Below are positions 1 to 7,686 of a stretch of DNA of 64,000 nt, in pieces. The notes below the pieces were generated by a model that saw only the letters and a program-made list of their open reading frames with translations, did not search any database and had not been told where the DNA came from. Each line of letters begins with the position of its first letter. The stretch's first letter is position 1. The DNA is from CALKJU01 sp035326425 (lineage in GTDB: Bacteria > Pseudomonadota > Alphaproteobacteria > Geminicoccales > Geminicoccaceae): NCBI GenBank assembly GCA_035326425.1, contig DAOLFG010000014.1:1-64000 (forward strand). Reading direction: 5' to 3'. A program made the translations under genes and the position numbers.

Positions 1-153
1 GCGGTGATCGTAACGGCCGAGCGCCGGCGAGACAACCGGCAACACCAACCGGGGCACGAATCTGCGCCCCGACATTCCCCTCAGAGGCGAAACCTGCCTG
101 CTCACGGTCACAGCGAGAATTATGTCGTGCGCCATAGGTCGATGGCAAGTGGC

Positions 154-251
154 GGGCTTGCCACAGGGGGTGGTACCCCCTGCTAGCCTGCGAGCTGCGC
201 GTCGGCAGCCGGGCACTGCGCCGTGGTTTCCCCGCTTTCCCCTGCTAGCCT
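154..251 (+). repeat. Degenerate repeat end of the array
   Basis: The two leftmost units are decayed. At 154-189 only the last 14 bases (CCCCCTGCTAGCCT) match the consensus. At 220-251 the repeat lacks TCC after the first C run and one C later, giving 32 nt. The 30-nt spacer between them (190-219) is intact in length. Decay marks this as the old end of the array. Because transcription runs rightward, the old end is upstream, the reverse of the common leader-first arrangement. The bases kept in the remnant are those of the promoter-like motif. Confidence 0.85.
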
Positions 252-1440
252 GCGACGCCTCGGTGCGCTCGCGCGACACCTGCCGTGGTTTCCCCTCCGC
301 TTTCCCCCTGCTAGCCTCCGTGCCCCGAGCCGAGCCTCAACCCGACGGCCGTGGTTTCCCCTCCGCTTTCCCCCTGCTAGCCTGGCGCGCTCGCGGTTTC
401 GATCATCTGTTCGGCCGTGGTTTCCCCTCCGCTTTCCCCCCTGCTAGCCTAGGGCCGCGAGACGCACTGCGCCCAGCTCGGCCGTGGTTTCCCCTCCGCT
501 TTCCCCCTGCTAGCCTCCGTCCCACGACAGCCGCCATTGCAGCGACGCCGTGGTTTCCCCTCCGCTTTCCCCCTGCTAGCCTACGCGGGCCTGCCAAGTG
601 TCGCCGCGTTGGGCCGTGGTTTCCCCTCCGCTTTCCCCCTGCTAGCCTACGCAGGTGTGAGCGAACAAGCCTTCGTCAGCCGTGGTTTCCCCTCCGCTTT
701 CCCCCTGCTAGCCTCGGGGGCATTCGCGCGCGCGTGCTCGCGTGGCCGTGGTTTCCCCTCCGCTTTCCCCCTGCTAGCCTGCGTGAGACAGTCGGGCAGT
801 GGCTGATCGTGCCGTGGTTTCCCCTCCGCTTTCCCCCTGCTAGCCTACCGACTCGGCGGCCCAATACTGAATCTTGGCCGTGGTTTCCCCTCCGCTTTCC
901 CCCTGCTAGCCTATCCAGTCGTCGGGCAGAGCGCTCACGGGCGCCGTGGTTTCCCCTCCGCTTTCCCCCTGCTAGCCTACCGTATTCGACGCGCGGCGCG
1001 ACACGCCAGCCGTGGTTTCCCCTCCGCTTTCCCCCTGCTAGCCTTCTTCGCTGTAGCGGCGGGGGAGCGGCACAGCCGTGGTTTCCCCTCCGCTTTCCCC
1101 CTGCTAGCCTAAGCGCGTCGAAACGGCGCAGATTTCCGAGGCCGTGGTTTCCCCTCCGCTTTCCCCCTGCTAGCCTCGCGGATACATCCACCGGCGGCTG
1201 TGCGCGGCCGTGGTTTCCCCTCCGCTTTCCCCCTGCTAGCCTCCGTCCGGCGACGTGAAGAGCCTCTGATAGGCCGTGGTTTCCCCTCCGCTTTCCCCCT
1301 GCTAGCCTCGACCTGGCGACGACTGGCTCACAGCCGCAGCCGTGGTTTCCCCTCCGCTTTCCCCCTGCTAGCCTCGGATTCGCTTGCGGGTGATGCCGCC
1401 GCGGGCCGTGGTTTCCCCTCCGCTTTCCCCCTGCTAGCCT
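154..1440 (+). CRISPR. Type II-C CRISPR array, 20 repeat units, 19 spacers
   Basis: The consensus repeat is 36 nt, begins GCCGTGGTTTCCCC and ends CCCCCTGCTAGCCT. Seventeen copies appear identical, starting at 282, 348, 481 and then every 66 nt to 1405. The copy at 414-450 has one extra C. The copy at 220-251 has lost four bases. A remnant at 154-189 keeps only its last 14 bases. All 19 spacers are exactly 30 nt. Plus-strand transcription is inferred from the tracrRNA at 5859-6009, whose anti-repeat pairs with the plus-strand repeat. The repeat end TGCTAGCCT fits the extended -10 form TGnTAnnnT found at the same place in Neisseria meningitidis II-C repeats, so each spacer may have its own promoter. 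The last repeat lies 42 bp from the cas2 stop codon. Spacer targets are unknown. Confidence 0.98.
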
Positions 1441-1446
1441 CCGCCC

Positions 1447-1489
1447 GCTCTAGGAGGCTGAAAACAGCCCGTTTTCAGCCTCCTAGAGC
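1447..1489. terminator. 19-bp inverted repeat between array and cas2, possible bidirectional terminator
   Basis: Perfect 19-bp arms (1447-1465 and 1471-1489) flank a 5-nt loop; the arms read GCTCTAGGAGGCTGAAAAC and its complement. The cas2 stop codon (1483-1485) lies inside the right arm, so the hairpin forms at the 3' end of the cas9-cas1-cas2 mRNA and just beyond the last repeat. Four T residues lie within the stem on each strand, but no U run follows it, so classical Rho-independent termination is uncertain. It may stop converging transcripts, or act as the leader-like anchor at the growing end of the array. Confidence 0.55.
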
Positions 1490-1812
1490 AGCAGGAGCTG
1501 GTCGCCCGCTGGCTTTTCATGCGCCTGCTTGGTCCCGACCAAGGTCCGCATCCGGGCATATTGCCGCTCGGTGACCTGGATCGTCCGCACGCTGCCCTCT
1601 CTCGGCAGCCGCTTGCAGATTCGCGCGACGTGCTTGTCCACGCCGTCCTGGTCGCGGCATACACGGATGTAGACCGAGAGCTGCAGCATGTTGAAACCAT
1701 CGGCCTTGAGGAACTTGCGGAACTGGCCGGCCGTCTTGCGCTGGCCCTTGGTCTTCACCGGCAGGTCGAAGAAGCAGAACAGCCACATGAAGCGCACCTC
1801 CGCCGTCGGCAT
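1483..1812 (-). CDS. cas2: CRISPR-associated endonuclease Cas2
   Basis: This 109-residue protein is of normal Cas2 length. Cas2 forms the dimeric core of the Cas1-Cas2 integrase that inserts new spacers. The first beta strand is present with the conserved acidic residue, D16, in the segment FCFFDLPV, followed by a ferredoxin-like pattern. It is the last gene of the cas operon, starting 4 nt after the cas1 stop, so the two are very likely translationally coupled. Its stop codon sits inside the 1447-1489 inverted repeat. Neither csn2 nor cas4 follows, which fits subtype II-C. Confidence 0.95.
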   Translation of the reverse strand: MPTAEVRFMWLFCFFDLPVKTKGQRKTAGQFRKFLKADGFNMLQLSVYIRVCRDQDGVDKHVARICKRLPREGSVRTIQVTERQYARMRTLVGTKQAHEKPAGDQLLLL

Positions 1813-1816
1813 CGCC

Positions 1817-2713
1817 TCAGGCCCGCAGGCCGGGCAGCGGCAGCCGCTCGGGGCTCTTCGAGGTCAGGGCCGCCAGCAGCCCGTCGCACATCCGCTCGAT
1901 CGCGTGCATCATGGCGAGGCATTCCCCGCCCAGCGCCACGTCGAGGGTGAGCACGCCGGCAAGCGACCGGCGGTCGTCGATCGTCAGCTCCTCACCGTCA
2001 TCGGGATCGCGCGCCTCCAGGCGCCGGACCACGGCGAGATCGACCACCGGTCGTAGCGGCTCGATGAGGTCGTCGGCGAGGTTGAAGGCGTTCTCGACGG
2101 AGTCGTGCCAGAGTCCGAGCGCCGGGTGGAAGCCCTGGGCGGCAAGGTCACGGGCGATCGCGGCGCGAACGATGGCATAGCCATAGTTCATCATGGCGTT
2201 GCGGACATCCCCGTCCCGCCGCCGGCGAAATCCCTCGAACAGCCGCGAGAAATACTCGCGCGCCGCCTGCCCCTCCAGGTTCTCGGGGTCGCCCGACGCC
2301 ACCCGCTCGGCCATCGCCGAAAGCGCAGGGCCGCTGCGCCGCCCGAGCGTGTCGAGCACCGCCCCCTGGTTGACGAGCTTGGCCCGCACCAGCGCCTGCC
2401 ACAGCCGGCGTTTCAAGCCGTCGGCCGCAGCGATCTGCCGTCGCAGCGTGCCGACCTGGCGAAAATGCCCCTGCAGCGGCAGCAGCGCTCCCGTCGGCAG
2501 GTGCCTGGCATCGCTGACCAGCACCAGCACCTTCGCTTCGGCCAGGGCCGCCAGCACGGCCGAGGTCAAGCCTACCTGCGGTGTATCGAGCACCACATAG
2601 GCGATGTCCTCGAATGCCAGCCGAATCGGCCCGGCCTCCGTCTCGACGAGGCAGCAGCCATTGTCGAGACTCAGCCGACAGCGCTGGCTGACATGCACAC
2701 CTCTCCACGCCAT
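1817..2713 (-). CDS. cas1: CRISPR-associated endonuclease Cas1, type II
   Basis: The 298-residue product is the integrase catalytic subunit of spacer acquisition. Probable metal ligands are visible: E147 in the segment NLEGQAAREYF, H203 in GLWHDS, and an acidic residue in ADDLIEP (about 214-218), in the order expected for the family. An ATG at 2713 (MAWRGVHV) was chosen because it gives family length; the reading frame stays open further upstream inside cas9. With this start the gene overlaps the cas9 3' end by 43 bp. Cas2 follows after 4 nt. The three-gene order cas9-cas1-cas2 is the minimal adaptation and interference set of subtype II-C. Confidence 0.96.
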   Translation of the reverse strand: MAWRGVHVSQRCRLSLDNGCCLVETEAGPIRLAFEDIAYVVLDTPQVGLTSAVLAALAEAKVLVLVSDARHLPTGALLPLQGHFRQVGTLRRQIAAADGLKRRLWQALVRAKLVNQGAVLDTLGRRSGPALSAMAERVASGDPENLEGQAAREYFSRLFEGFRRRRDGDVRNAMMNYGYAIVRAAIARDLAAQGFHPALGLWHDSVENAFNLADDLIEPLRPVVDLAVVRRLEARDPDDGEELTIDDRRSLAGVLTLDVALGGECLAMMHAIERMCDGLLAALTSKSPERLPLPGLRA

Positions 2714-5700
2714 TCCCTCGGCTCCCTTTCGATGAGGTGCCGAGAGCCGAGACGATCGATATTGTATTTGTTGAAGCCCGCGATCGTCATCGGGCTGATC
2801 TTCAACTGCTCCGCACTGTCGGAACGGTCGTGCGGCGCCACCTTGATGGCACCGGTATTCCGGTCGAGTGCCCGGAAATAGCCGAAGCGGTATCCGTCGC
2901 CGCCGGGCCAGCCGACCAGCGACGACGAATAGAGGCTGAACCTGAAACGGAAGCTGCCGTCCACGACGTGCCATGCTTCCTCGCCGCGCGCGCCCTTGAC
3001 CGCCCGCACCGGAGGGTCGGGCCATCCGTCGCGGTCGGCGACCTGGTAGGCATAGACCGGCACCAGATAGTTTTTCCTACCCTTCTCGAAGACATCGACC
3101 CGGACCATCGTCGCCAAGTCGGCATGCGCCTCCGGCTGCTCGGAGCCGCGCCGGATCTTGATCCCGCTCTGCGTGCTGCGCCGGCGCAGCTGCACGTGGC
3201 GGATGACGGGCCCGTCGCCGCCGGCGCTGGGCATCCGCGGCGGGTCGAGGGCGAACAGCTTCGGCGGCTTGATACCTTGCCGCTCGGCCTTCGCCAGCCA
3301 CGCCGACAGCGCCTCTCGCAGACGCGCCGTCCGCGCCGGATCTCCTTTCAGCCGCTCGAGATCGGCCGGCTTGAGGTCGATGACCGCCTTGCGCTCATAC
3401 TGGATCTCGCCCTCGTCGCCGCGCTCGAAGCCGTAGAGCGTGGCGTCGTGCGCCGGACCTCGCCCCCGCCTGACCTCCGGCCGCGACACGAACACCGACT
3501 CGACCGCACCAAGAAAGAGCTGGCGCAGACGTTCCTTGTCGGTCTGGTCGGCAATCAGCGACGGGATGTGCCGGTGCTTGGCCGTCTCTTCCATCCGCTT
3601 CGCATCGGCGAGAAGCTGATAGACCAGGGACTCGGTTGTCCATGCCAAGATCAGCGCGTCCAGCGCATGATCCCGATCACCCAGTTCGCCCGATTTCTTG
3701 TATCGATCGAGCCCAAGCCCGCGTCGTACCATGGCAGTGACCGAACCTGCACGGGTGCGAATGCGTCGTGCGCCACCGATCTCCGTCGCGAGGGACGGCC
3801 AATGCTGCTGCAGCAACAAGGCGAAGATGCGAATGATGTATCGAGTGTCCTGAAGGTGGCGGTCTCTATAGGCGATCTCTCGCTCTGCGAACGACTTGAG
3901 CAGAAGCTTCTTGCGTTTCTGGTGATGAAGGCCCTGCAGGGTCCGAAGGCGGATCTCCAGTTCCTCCCATCGCGCGGGATCGCCTTCGCCGAACCACTCC
4001 CATAGCGTCTGGTTGCGCTTGTCCTGATTGGCCCTCGCCGTCACCAGCGCCTTGTTGCGGAAGCTGTCGTCGCCGCTGCGCGAGTAGGGCAGGATGTGAT
4101 CGACCTGGATACTGTTGTCGCCGGCAACGAGTTGCGACGGCGATATGTAGTCACCACTGTAGAGGCAGCGGTGATCCTGCTCCTTCCACAGCTCGTAGCG
4201 CTCCAGCTCCTCGTCGTTGGGCTCCCGCCCACCATGCGCCTCGGCATACTCCTTCTTATGCCGCTCCCGGTCGGCGCCTCGCTCCTGCCCTGCACGGTAG
4301 ATCTCGGTGCGATCCTTGACACTCTTGCCGAGGCTGCGCGCCATCTCGATATGGACCAAGTCGGGTTCGCCATGGCCCCGGAACACCGCTTTCACCTGTT
4401 TCAGCGTCTCGCCGATCACCTTGCGGACGACCGGATTGGGGATCTTGTCGAGGGCGATCTCGGCCAACGCCGTGTGGTCGTAGTCGGCGAGCCGGCAGGC
4501 CTCGCTGTAGACCAGCCCCTGGGCCAGATGCGGCAGCAGGTTACGGCAGGCTCTGGCCGAGATATGCCCGGCGCCGCCGAGCCCGGCAAAGCTGCCGATG
4601 GCCGTCATGATCGCAGCCCGGTCGGTCGCAGCCAAGCCGGCCTCGCCTAGCTTGGTGTCGACCTCCTCGTCGGTCTCATGGAACACGATCGCCGACATCG
4701 CCGCATCGAGTATATCGGGCGAACGCGCCAGCAAGGTCTCGAATCCTGGGCGCCCCAACGCCTGGGCGAGCTTCACCGAGCCCGTGAAGTCGGCGAAACC
4801 TGCACCTTCCGGATCCTTCGTCGCCGGCAGACCGTCGAACGTGATGGGCTCGGGCAAGGCTAGTGCCTTGCGCAGATCCTTGAATAGCAACCTCTGCTTG
4901 CTGCCGATCAGAGCCAGAACGCGCCGCCGCTGCTCTTCGTCGAGTGCCGCCGGTGCCCTGCCACGCTGTAAGAGACGCAGATTGTTCAGCCGCGACAGAA
5001 ACCTGAACCGCTCGAACGACGGCGCGTGTCGCGCAGCGCGGATCTCGGCCGGCTCGAACCGACACTGTCCCACCATCCCTATGCTCGAGCGTAACGGCCG
5101 CTGGAAGAATGCGACATCGGCGACCTTGCGCGCCGTGGCCTCGGTGACCGCTGGATTGCCCAGCCGCCGCTGCGCCTCCAGCAGCCTCGTCGTCTCCTCC
5201 TCGATCCGCTGCCGCAACAGCGTGTGGCTATAGTCGCCGCCGCTGTTGCGCTTGCGGCCGACGAAGGCCGTGTCGCGCGCCAGCATCTCGCCCACCGTCC
5301 GCCAGCCGGCACTCTTCCTGTCCAGCTCGGTCACGGCCTTGAGCATCTTGCCGTCGTCGCTGCTGTCATTGGCCTGCTGGCGGCGGCTGTTGCTCTTGAA
5401 GCCGCGATGCTTGGCCAGATGGATCAGCACACGGCTCAACTCTTCCGGCGTAAGGACCCGATCCAATCCTTCGGCGCGCAGCTTCCACACCAAGCCGGAC
5501 GGCGTTCCCTTGGGCAGCGGCCCGGGCGTGCCCGGCAGTCCGTGCTCGACCAGTAGCCGCCGCAGCTCGGCGATCCGCTGGGCACGCCGCCGCATGACCC
5601 GCCGCTGCCCTCGTAGCTGCCGCCGCTTCTTGTTGCGCAGCTCCTTGGTCTTCGGCTCTTCCGGCACGTCGAAGCAGCGCGCCCCGCAGGCGATGACCCT

Positions 5701-5802
5701 TGTGTCGCCGACCTCGCCGGTGGCCGGATTCACCGTCTCGCTGTCGATGACCGCCCAGCCGCAGGAGCCGATGCCGATGTCGAGCCCGAGAATACGGGCC
5801 AT
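2671..5802 (-). CDS. cas9: CRISPR-associated RNA-guided endonuclease Cas9, subtype II-C
   Basis: This Cas9 has 1043 residues, at the compact end typical of II-C. RuvC-I lies at the N-terminus (GLDIGIGSCGWAV, D8). An arginine-rich bridge helix spans about 55-88. RuvC-II is at about 481-490 (HIEMARS, E486). The HNH domain has D568-H569 in QVDHILPYSRS, with N592 downstream. RuvC-III has DHALDALILA with H712 and D715. All nuclease residues appear intact, so it should cut both strands. The C-terminal 200 residues have the VDVF...YLVPVYAYQV and FSLY patterns of II-C PAM-interacting domains. It is the first gene of the operon and overlaps cas1. The tracrRNA starts about 57 bp upstream in the opposite direction. 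The PAM cannot be read from sequence. Confidence 0.98.
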   Translation of the reverse strand: MARILGLDIGIGSCGWAVIDSETVNPATGEVGDTRVIACGARCFDVPEEPKTKELRNKKRRQLRGQRRVMRRRAQRIAELRRLLVEHGLPGTPGPLPKGTPSGLVWKLRAEGLDRVLTPEELSRVLIHLAKHRGFKSNSRRQQANDSSDDGKMLKAVTELDRKSAGWRTVGEMLARDTAFVGRKRNSGGDYSHTLLRQRIEEETTRLLEAQRRLGNPAVTEATARKVADVAFFQRPLRSSIGMVGQCRFEPAEIRAARHAPSFERFRFLSRLNNLRLLQRGRAPAALDEEQRRRVLALIGSKQRLLFKDLRKALALPEPITFDGLPATKDPEGAGFADFTGSVKLAQALGRPGFETLLARSPDILDAAMSAIVFHETDEEVDTKLGEAGLAATDRAAIMTAIGSFAGLGGAGHISARACRNLLPHLAQGLVYSEACRLADYDHTALAEIALDKIPNPVVRKVIGETLKQVKAVFRGHGEPDLVHIEMARSLGKSVKDRTEIYRAGQERGADRERHKKEYAEAHGGREPNDEELERYELWKEQDHRCLYSGDYISPSQLVAGDNSIQVDHILPYSRSGDDSFRNKALVTARANQDKRNQTLWEWFGEGDPARWEELEIRLRTLQGLHHQKRKKLLLKSFAEREIAYRDRHLQDTRYIIRIFALLLQQHWPSLATEIGGARRIRTRAGSVTAMVRRGLGLDRYKKSGELGDRDHALDALILAWTTESLVYQLLADAKRMEETAKHRHIPSLIADQTDKERLRQLFLGAVESVFVSRPEVRRGRGPAHDATLYGFERGDEGEIQYERKAVIDLKPADLERLKGDPARTARLREALSAWLAKAERQGIKPPKLFALDPPRMPSAGGDGPVIRHVQLRRRSTQSGIKIRRGSEQPEAHADLATMVRVDVFEKGRKNYLVPVYAYQVADRDGWPDPPVRAVKGARGEEAWHVVDGSFRFRFSLYSSSLVGWPGGDGYRFGYFRALDRNTGAIKVAPHDRSDSAEQLKISPMTIAGFNKYNIDRLGSRHLIEREPREWRGEVCMSASAVG

Positions 5803-5858
5803 TCCGCGCCTCGCTGTTTTGGGGATTGCAGCCCGAACCGAGCTTTGCCATCCTCCAT

Positions 5859-6009
5859 TCGCCTAGCAAGGGGAAAGCGAGGCGATTCCACGGTAAGGAG
5901 GCGCGCAGGGCCTCCGCGGAGTGCAACCCTTCGATCGACTGCGGATGTCGAAGGGCCACCCCTTCATGGTCCTCGTGCCATGAAGGGGGATCTCCCCAGA
6001 TTGGGTTTT
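5859..6009 (+). ncRNA. tracrRNA of the type II-C system
   Basis: Bases 5861-5893 form an anti-repeat: they match the reverse complement of the CRISPR repeat at about 28 of 36 positions, with central mismatches and one gap, as expected for a repeat:anti-repeat duplex with a bulge. Downstream, in order, come a 6-bp hairpin (GGAGGC 5897-5902 with GCCTCC 5910-5915), an 8-bp hairpin (CCCTTCGA 5927-5934 with TCGAAGGG 5948-5955), an 11-bp hairpin (5959-5969 with 5978-5988) and a CCCA/TGGG stem followed by TTTT. This is the layout of anti-repeat, nexus and terminal hairpins, so transcription is plus-strand and divergent from cas9. The 5' end and promoter could not be located with confidence. Confidence 0.93.
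5959..6009 (+). terminator. Terminal hairpins and U-tract of tracrRNA
   Basis: An 11-bp stem (CCCCTTCATGG at 5959-5969 pairing with 5978-5988, 8-nt loop) is followed by a short stem, CCCA 5995-5998 with TGGG 6002-6005, and TTTT at 6006-6009. The final stem with its U-tract is the likely Rho-independent stop. The next gene starts 40 bp later and needs its own promoter; the AT-rich segment 6020-6040 (TATATAT) is a candidate. Confidence 0.75.
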
Positions 6010-6048
6010 ATTGCCTTTCAGATTATTTTCCTATATATCTCTCGTCCC

Positions 6049-7041
6049 ATGTCCGCCTCCCTCACCCCGCGCCAGTTCGGCGTCATCGCCGACTACATGG
6101 CAGCCGGCCAGCCGATGGCGGTGGCGGCGCTGGCGGCCGGGGTGCTGCCGCCGGTGGCCGAGGAGGCGATCGCCGAGGCACCCTGGTTCGGCGAGGTGCT
6201 GGAGGCGTCGCGGCGGCTGCAGGCCATGCACCAGCCGGAATGGCTCGACCGGGTCCGGCGGATGATGCGCGGCGTCATCGAGCGCGCCGTCGCCGAGGAG
6301 CGGGTCAGCCTGCTGCACCTCGCTGCCCGGCAGACCGAGGCCATGGCGCCGGAGAAATTCCAGCGCGAGGACGAGCAGCGCGGCGTGCATGCGCTGATGA
6401 ACGCCATGGCCAACATGACCCACGAGCAGCTCGACGAGTGGCAGATGCTCACCCGTCGCGGCCCCACCTGGGCCAGGGCCGAGGCCGGGATGCGGGCCAG
6501 TGGCGTCTGGCCGGAGACCGATGCGGCGGACGGCCTCGATGCCGCGGCCGCCGACGGTCCGTCACCCGGCGTGGCAGCGGCCATGCCACCGTCGCCGTTC
6601 GGCGACGATGCCGATGATCCCGAGGACGAGATGAAGGCCGTGCTGCGCGAGCGCTGCCCCTGGCCCGCTTCGCCCGCCGCTGACGCCTGTGCGTCGGCCG
6701 TGCCGGGCGGTCACGCCTGCCGGCCGGGCGCCCTGCCGGTCGGCGGCTTCGCCGGCGCGCCGTTCCCGAGCGAGGCCGAGGCCGCCGATCCGGCGATGGC
6801 ACCGGCGCCGGAGATCTGCCCGCCGTCACCGGTGCAGAGGGCCGATCCCTGGCCCTGGCCGGCCGATCCGCTGGCCACGGCACCGGGTGCGATCCTGCCG
6901 CCCCGGCCACCCGGCGGCTGGAACCCGGCGGCGCCGATCCCGCTGCCCCGGACCATCCTCTCCCGCCTGCCGCCCGGTGCTGCCGTCCCTGGCTGGATCG
7001 ACCAGGAGCCGACCGGCGGCTGGAGGGCGCGGCCGACGTGA
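6049..7041 (+). CDS. Hypothetical protein with helical N-terminus and proline/alanine-rich tail
   Basis: I do not recognise this family. The ATG at 6049 gives 330 residues; the frame is open upstream, but that part lies inside tracrRNA. Residues 1-160 look helical and charged. The opening segment (LTPRQFGVIADYMAAG) suggests a small helix-turn-helix or terminase-small-subunit-like start, but this is weak. From about residue 165 the chain is low-complexity, rich in Pro, Ala and Asp, with several scattered Cys and PWPWPADP-type runs, and probably disordered. No signal peptide or membrane segment is seen. It adjoins the CRISPR locus but is codirectional only with tracrRNA. A link to CRISPR function is not supported beyond position. 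Confidence 0.6.
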   Translation: MSASLTPRQFGVIADYMAAGQPMAVAALAAGVLPPVAEEAIAEAPWFGEVLEASRRLQAMHQPEWLDRVRRMMRGVIERAVAEERVSLLHLAARQTEAMAPEKFQREDEQRGVHALMNAMANMTHEQLDEWQMLTRRGPTWARAEAGMRASGVWPETDAADGLDAAAADGPSPGVAAAMPPSPFGDDADDPEDEMKAVLRERCPWPASPAADACASAVPGGHACRPGALPVGGFAGAPFPSEAEAADPAMAPAPEICPPSPVQRADPWPWPADPLATAPGAILPPRPPGGWNPAAPIPLPRTILSRLPPGAAVPGWIDQEPTGGWRARPT

Positions 7042-7056
7042 AGCGGGCCCGGTGTC

Positions 7057-7686
7057 TCAGCCCTCTTTCGCGACCGAGGTGCCTTCGCGCTTCTCGACCA
7101 CCGCGTCGATGAGCCCGAAGGCCTGGGCCTGCTCGGGGCTCATGAAGGTGTCGCGCTCCATGACCGCCTCGACCTCGGCCAGGGTGCGGCCGGTGTGGCG
7201 CATGTAGATCTCGTTGAGCTTGCGCTTGGTCGCCATGATCTCGCGGGCGTGGATCTCGATGTCGGTGGCCTGGCCCTGGTAGCCGCCCGAGGGCTGGTGG
7301 GTCATGATCCGGGCGTGCGGCAGGGCGAAGCGCTTACCGGCGGCACCGGCCTGCAGCAGCAGCGAGCCGGCGCTGGCGGCCTGGCCGATGCACAAGGTGG
7401 CGACGTCGCAGCGGATGTACTGCATGGTGTCGTAGATGGAGAGGCCGGCCGAGACCACGCCGCCCGGCGAGTTGATGTAGAGCTGGATGTCCTTCTCGGG
7501 GTTCTCGGCCTCGAGGAACAGCATCTGGGCGGTGATCAGGCTCGCCATGTGGTCCTCGATCGGACCGGTGAGGAAGACAATGCGCTCCTTCAGCATCCGC
7601 GAGTAGATGTCGTAGGCGCGCTCGCCGCGGCTGGTCTGCTCGACCACCATCGGCACCAGCTGAGCGAAGGTCGGCGCGCCGCTCAC
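7057..7686 (-). CDS. clpP: ATP-dependent Clp protease proteolytic subunit
   Basis: ClpP forms the double-heptamer serine protease chamber that degrades proteins unfolded by ClpX or ClpA. The 209-residue product contains the nucleophile serine in GQAASAGSLLL, the histidine in MTHQPSGGYQGQA and a downstream aspartate (FGLIDAVV). A GTG start at 7686 overlaps the tig stop as GTGA and gives the usual N-terminus ahead of LVPMVVEQTSRGERAYDI. The order tig-clpP is common in proteobacteria, normally followed by clpX and lon. Here those do not follow: the next gene is the convergent hypothetical protein 15 bp away. Confidence 0.95.
   Translation of the reverse strand: MSGAPTFAQLVPMVVEQTSRGERAYDIYSRMLKERIVFLTGPIEDHMASLITAQMLFLEAENPEKDIQLYINSPGGVVSAGLSIYDTMQYIRCDVATLCIGQAASAGSLLLQAGAAGKRFALPHARIMTHQPSGGYQGQATDIEIHAREIMATKRKLNEIYMRHTGRTLAEVEAVMERDTFMSPEQAQAFGLIDAVVEKREGTSVAKEG

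Noticed and set aside
1..153. Short open frame at 4-186
   Set aside because: It runs into the degenerate CRISPR repeat and has no recognisable domain or ribosome site; no feature is supported in 1-153.
122..1258. Open frames of 378 residues and similar, encoding repeated PWFPLRFPPASL units
   Set aside because: These are translations of the CRISPR repeats, whose 66-nt period keeps the frame open; they are not genes.
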